A stretch of 8,028 nt of DNA from Clostridiales bacterium (GTDB taxonomy: Bacteria > Bacillota > Clostridia > Oscillospirales > Oscillospiraceae), in contig DQDL01000113.1 of the NCBI GenBank assembly GCA_003533405.1, positions 734-8,761 of the forward strand, in the 5' to 3' direction. Positions 5,407-8,028 of this stretch are shown here, in pieces. Positions within the stretch are counted from its first letter, which is position 1; every line of letters begins with the position of its first letter. Position numbers and translations under genes: made by a program. Under the pieces are notes generated by a model that saw only the letters and a list, made by a program, of their open reading frames with translations, did no database searches and was not told the DNA's origin.

Positions 5407-6492
5407 ATGGCAAACGCATTGGACTATGTCGATTGGCGAGGTGACTTAAGCTTCGACACCGTACCCGTCAACGAGATAGATAAGTACATTTTCACCTGCA
5501 TCGGTAAGCCCGATTACACGGGGATAATCCCCGCAGGCGACAGGACCGTGACCGTCAACGAGGCCGTCGGCAGCTACTTCGCCACCCACGAGGACGCAGG
5601 CGACAAGCTGGGGCTCATCGCCTCGGCAAGCACGCTGCCCATGCTGCGCAAGATAGCGCTGTCGGATAGATTTAGGGACATTAAGCTCTCGGGCTTTATA
5701 AATAAGATAGTCGTCGAGAAAACCGAGCAGTTCTCGGCGCTGACGGTGTTCTCACCGGACGGCGTGAAGTATGTCTCGTTCAGAGGCACGGATGACACGA
5801 TAGTCGGCTGGAAGGAAAACTGCGAGCTTGCCGTCAAAGAGGTCGTACCGGCACAGTCAGACGCCAAGGCGTACCTCGAATGGGCGGCCGAGACCTACGA
5901 CGGCCCCATCATCGTCTGCGGCCACTCCAAGGGCGGAAACCTCGCCGTTTACGCCGCCTGCACCGTGTCCGAGGAGATACAGGACAGGATACTTGAGGTC
6001 AACTGCTACGACGGCCCGGGCTTCATGCCCGCCTTTTTGGAGACCGAGGGCTACAAGCGCATGCAGGACAGGATAACCACCTTCGTCCCTTACATGTCCA
6101 TCGTCGGCATGCTGCTCACGCAGGTCGGCAGGCTCGATGTCATACAGGCCAGCGACGCAGGCGCAGCCGGTCACGACGGCTTTACATGGGATGTGTTCCG
6201 TGACAGGTTCATCCACTGCCCCGAGCTCAGCAACGCAAGCAAGATCTTTAACGCCGCGATCGATGAGGCGATAGCCGACATGGATTCCGACGAGCGCCGT
6301 GAGCTCGTCGAGGAGATATTCGATGTGCTCACCTCCACGGGAGCGTTCACGCTGTCCGAGTTCAGCGAGCAGTCGCTGCGCAAATCGCTCGAGCTTGCAA
6401 ACCAGTTCCGCAAGGCGCCCGAGCTTCGCTCGTTCCTCCTGAGCCTCGCCGAAAAGGGCATAAAATCTGCAAGAAACAAGAAGTCTCTTTGA
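5407..6492 (+). CDS. DUF2974 (Mbeg1-like) alpha/beta-hydrolase
   Basis: A 361-residue protein of the DUF2974/Mbeg1-like family, widespread in Firmicutes and of unknown substrate. The core is a lipase-like alpha/beta-hydrolase: VSFRGTDDTIVGWKENC (123-139) resembles the oxyanion-hole FRGT strand of class 3 lipases. IVCGHSKGGNLAVYAA (169-184) holds the nucleophile elbow G-H-S-K-G with Ser173. Likely acid and base partners are Asp202 (in NCYDGPGF) and His256 (in AGHDGF). These two assignments are inferred from spacing. The C-terminal 100 residues are charged and helical. No signal peptide or membrane helix is evident, so it should be cytosolic. ATG 5407 lies 11 bases after AAGGAG (5390-5395), slightly long, with no better in-frame alternative. 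It follows fumC by 82 bases and is closed by a strong terminator. Confidence 0.85.
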   Translation: MANALDYVDWRGDLSFDTVPVNEIDKYIFTCIGKPDYTGIIPAGDRTVTVNEAVGSYFATHEDAGDKLGLIASASTLPMLRKIALSDRFRDIKLSGFINKIVVEKTEQFSALTVFSPDGVKYVSFRGTDDTIVGWKENCELAVKEVVPAQSDAKAYLEWAAETYDGPIIVCGHSKGGNLAVYAACTVSEEIQDRILEVNCYDGPGFMPAFLETEGYKRMQDRITTFVPYMSIVGMLLTQVGRLDVIQASDAGAAGHDGFTWDVFRDRFIHCPELSNASKIFNAAIDEAIADMDSDERRELVEEIFDVLTSTGAFTLSEFSEQSLRKSLELANQFRKAPELRSFLLSLAEKGIKSARNKKSL

Positions 6493-6499
6493 TGCATTT

Positions 6500-6534
6500 T
6501 TAACGGTCGTGTTAACACGGCCGTTAAGTTTTTG
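6500..6534 (+). terminator. Terminator of the DUF2974 hydrolase gene
   Basis: TTAACGGTCGTG (6500-6511) pairs with CACGGCCGTTAA (6516-6527), one T-G wobble, around the loop TTAA, and GTTTTTG follows. It starts 7 bases after the stop codon. The next 107 bases (6535-6641) are AT-rich and I see no gene in them. Confidence 0.85.
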
Positions 6535-6641
6535 CTCCATACATTCCGAATAATCATAGCACAAAGTCTGTTTATGCATGATTTGTAATATCTCATAAAA
6601 AACGACGAAAATCGGCGCAAAAGCTCATTAATTTTTGTGGA

Positions 6642-6670
6642 TTGAATGCAGTTTCACGCAGCGTTATAAT
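6642..6670 (+). promoter_or_regulatory. Promoter of the cation/proton antiporter gene
   Basis: TTGAAT (6642-6647), a 17-bp spacer and a perfect TATAAT (6665-6670) make the best standard promoter in the window. Transcription should start near 6677, leaving a leader of about 27 bases. Its position excludes the upstream in-frame TTG at 6635 as a translation start. Confidence 0.82.
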
Positions 6671-6703
6671 ACTTCCCGCAAAAAAAGAGTGCGAGGTAGT
6701 AAA

Positions 6704-7930
6704 ATGGATTATAGCTTTCTGCTCGTGATCGCCGCAATTATGCTGTCGACGAAAATTCTCGGTCTGGCAAGCGAGCGTGTTCATATGCCGCAGGTCGTCG
6801 GTGCGCTCATCGCAGGTCTGCTCATCGGCCCGAGTGTGTTCGGCATCGTCGGCGAGAGTGATTTTCTCACCAAGACCGCCGAGATCGGCGTTATCCTGCT
6901 CATGTTCACCGCCGGTCTTGACACCAATATGCAGGATCTTAAGAACACCGGCATTTCGGCGCTCGTCATTGCCGCCATCGGCGTTGTCGTGCCGTTTATC
7001 GGCGGCGCTGCCTGCTACCTTGCGTTTTATAACGATGCTGCCGACAGCCTCAATATGCTCAAGGCGGCATTCATCGGCGTTGTGCTGACTGCGACCTCGG
7101 TGTCGATAACCGTTGAAACTCTGCGTGAGATGGGCAAGCTCAAGAGCAAGGTCGGCACGGCGATAATGGGCGCTGCGGTCATCGACGATGTACTGGGCAT
7201 CATCGTTCTGACGGTGCTCACCGGCTTCACCGACAGCAGCGTCAACCCTGTTATGGTGTTTGTGCGCATAATCGCATTCTTCGTGTTCATCGGTGTCGTG
7301 GGCTTTATCGTGCGCAAGATATTCGCAAGATTTGAGCACCTGTGGGGCGAGCACCGCCGCATCGCCATCTATGCGCTGGCGTTCTGCTTTATCCTTTCCT
7401 ACTGCGCCGAGGGCTTCTTCGGCATCGCCGATATCACCGGCGCATACTTTGCCGGTCTTATTCTCTGCGACCTGTCGGATACCAGACAGTACGCCGCAAA
7501 GAAGATGAATGTCATGGGCTACATGCTCTTCTCCCCGATATTCTTTGCCTCCATCGGCATAAAGACTGACCTGTCGGGCTTCGGCGGCTCGCTCGTTGCG
7601 TTTGCGATTGCGCTGACCGTCGTTGCGATCGTCACCAAGATCATCGGCTGCGGTCTCGGCGCAAGGCTCACGGGCTTCGGCTCGTATGACTCGATGTCGA
7701 TAGGCCTCGGTATGGTATCACGAGGTGAGGTCGCACTTATCGTTGCGCAAAAGGGCGCACAGGCGGGTCTTGTCAGCGAAAAGATGTTCCCCGCCATCGT
7801 CCTCATGGTCATCGTGACGACGCTCGTAACGCCGCTTTTGTTAAAGGTCGGCATGAAAAAGCAGACCCCCGACAACACCGAACTTCCGCCCGAGCGCCAA
7901 GGCTCACTGCCGAGAACGGACTACATTTGA
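6704..7930 (+). CDS. CPA2-family cation/proton antiporter (NapA/KefB-like membrane domain)
   Basis: A 408-residue polytopic inner-membrane protein exchanging Na+ or K+ for H+, supporting pH and ion homeostasis. About 12-13 hydrophobic helices fill residues 3-384. Family marks are MPQVVGALIAGLLIGPSVFG (28-47); LTATSVSITVETLREMGKL (128-146), the unwound TM4-type segment; AAVIDDVLGI (157-166) with Asp161-Asp162, the ion-binding pair of electrogenic antiporters such as NapA; Lys312 in TKIIGCG, likely the TM10 lysine partner; and GMVSRGEVALIVAQ (336-349). The C-terminal tail is only about 25 residues, so there is no RCK/KTN regulatory domain as in KefB/KefC. The frame extends back to a TTG at 6635, but that precedes the promoter. 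ATG 6704 follows GAGGT (6693-6697) by 6 bases and gives a normal N-terminus. Which cation it carries cannot be read from sequence. Confidence 0.93.
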   Translation: MDYSFLLVIAAIMLSTKILGLASERVHMPQVVGALIAGLLIGPSVFGIVGESDFLTKTAEIGVILLMFTAGLDTNMQDLKNTGISALVIAAIGVVVPFIGGAACYLAFYNDAADSLNMLKAAFIGVVLTATSVSITVETLREMGKLKSKVGTAIMGAAVIDDVLGIIVLTVLTGFTDSSVNPVMVFVRIIAFFVFIGVVGFIVRKIFARFEHLWGEHRRIAIYALAFCFILSYCAEGFFGIADITGAYFAGLILCDLSDTRQYAAKKMNVMGYMLFSPIFFASIGIKTDLSGFGGSLVAFAIALTVVAIVTKIIGCGLGARLTGFGSYDSMSIGLGMVSRGEVALIVAQKGAQAGLVSEKMFPAIVLMVIVTTLVTPLLLKVGMKKQTPDNTELPPERQGSLPRTDYI

Positions 7931-7934
7931 TATG

Positions 7935-7964
7935 AAAAAACGCACCCCGTGGGGTGCGTTTTTT
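7935..7964 (+). terminator. Terminator of the antiporter gene (symmetric)
   Basis: Six A's (7935-7940), CGCACCCC (7941-7948), a minimal loop and GGGGTGCG (7951-7958) are followed by six T's (7959-7964). The element starts 4 bases after the stop codon. It is very GC-rich and equally usable on the opposite strand. Confidence 0.9.
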
Positions 7965-7965
7965 C

Positions 7966-8002
7966 AGCGTGTCAAAAAAGTCTTGTGACTTTTTTGCGCG
8001 CT
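7966..8002. terminator. Second hairpin, possible terminator of a convergent gene beyond the window
   Basis: CAAAAAAGTC (7973-7982) pairs perfectly with GACTTTTTTG (7987-7996) around TTGT, and AGCGTG/CGCGCT extend the stem with one bulge. It directly follows the antiporter terminator. It may back it up or serve a gene arriving on the minus strand from beyond 8028. The last 26 bases show no gene. Confidence 0.5.
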
Positions 8003-8028
8003 TCAAAACACGCCACATTTTTTGTGAA

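Noticed and set aside
6553..6560. Minus-strand extended -10 (TGCTATGAT) in the gap before the antiporter gene
   Set aside because: No -35 at any suitable spacing, and it would only fire about 20 bases from the 6500-6527 hairpin; no antisense product can be supported.
5857..6579. Long minus-strand frame opposite the DUF2974 gene
   Set aside because: It is the antisense shadow of a clearly recognisable hydrolase gene in GC-rich DNA; the translation is His/Glu/Val-biased with no domain and no ribosome-binding site.
6635..6703. TTG at 6635 as start of the antiporter
   Set aside because: It lies upstream of the TTGAAT/TATAAT promoter, and the extra 23 residues are polar and unlike the family N-terminus.
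6593..7354. Long minus-strand frame opposite the antiporter
   Set aside because: Composition is an antisense artefact (many His, Asp, Asn, Arg) over an intact CPA2 gene.

Overview
This 8 kb window looks like ordinary chromosome from a moderately GC-rich member of the Bacillota, most likely a gut-type Clostridia (Oscillospirales/Ruminococcaceae-like). The basis is strong GGAGG-type Shine-Dalgarno sites, housekeeping-type promoters with extended -10 (TGn) elements, hairpin-plus-T-tract terminators in most gene gaps, and a DUF2974 (Mbeg1-like) hydrolase typical of Firmicutes. The organism assignment is inference. I see no tRNA, rRNA, CRISPR array, insertion sequence or phage gene.

Layout: (1) 1-513, the C-terminal half of a LysR-type regulator cut by the window edge, closed by a strong terminator. 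(2) 675-1982, a BrnQ-type branched-chain amino acid carrier with its own promoter. (3) A terminator shared with the convergent gene, then truA (2014-2751, minus). (4) 2752-3072, a 321-base gap that is not empty. It holds the truA promoter, a very strong hairpin terminator, a 31-codon small ORF (2851-2946, minus) with a good Shine-Dalgarno site and a hydrophobic C-terminus, and that ORF's roughly 125-base upstream region. (5) A PhzF-family isomerase/epimerase gene (3073-3849, minus), divergent from (6) class II fumarase fumC (3966-5324, plus); their -35 boxes are 10 bp apart. (7) 5407-6492, a cytosolic DUF2974 alpha/beta hydrolase behind a perfect extended -10. (8) 6704-7930, a CPA2 cation/proton antiporter with the electrogenic Asp-Asp motif, followed by two consecutive hairpins.

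The genes form mostly single-gene transcription units (amino acid import, tRNA modification, fumarate/malate interconversion, monovalent cation/proton exchange) rather than one pathway. For three genes (phzF, fumC, the antiporter) the longest open frame overruns the real start, and promoter or Shine-Dalgarno evidence places the start further in.

No clear novel multi-gene system is visible. The best candidate for something undescribed is the 31-residue ORF upstream of truA, its leader and its terminator. Secondary points are a 7-bp direct repeat two helical turns apart around the brnQ -10, the near leaderless geometry of fumC, and the truA -35 element embedded in the upstream terminator.
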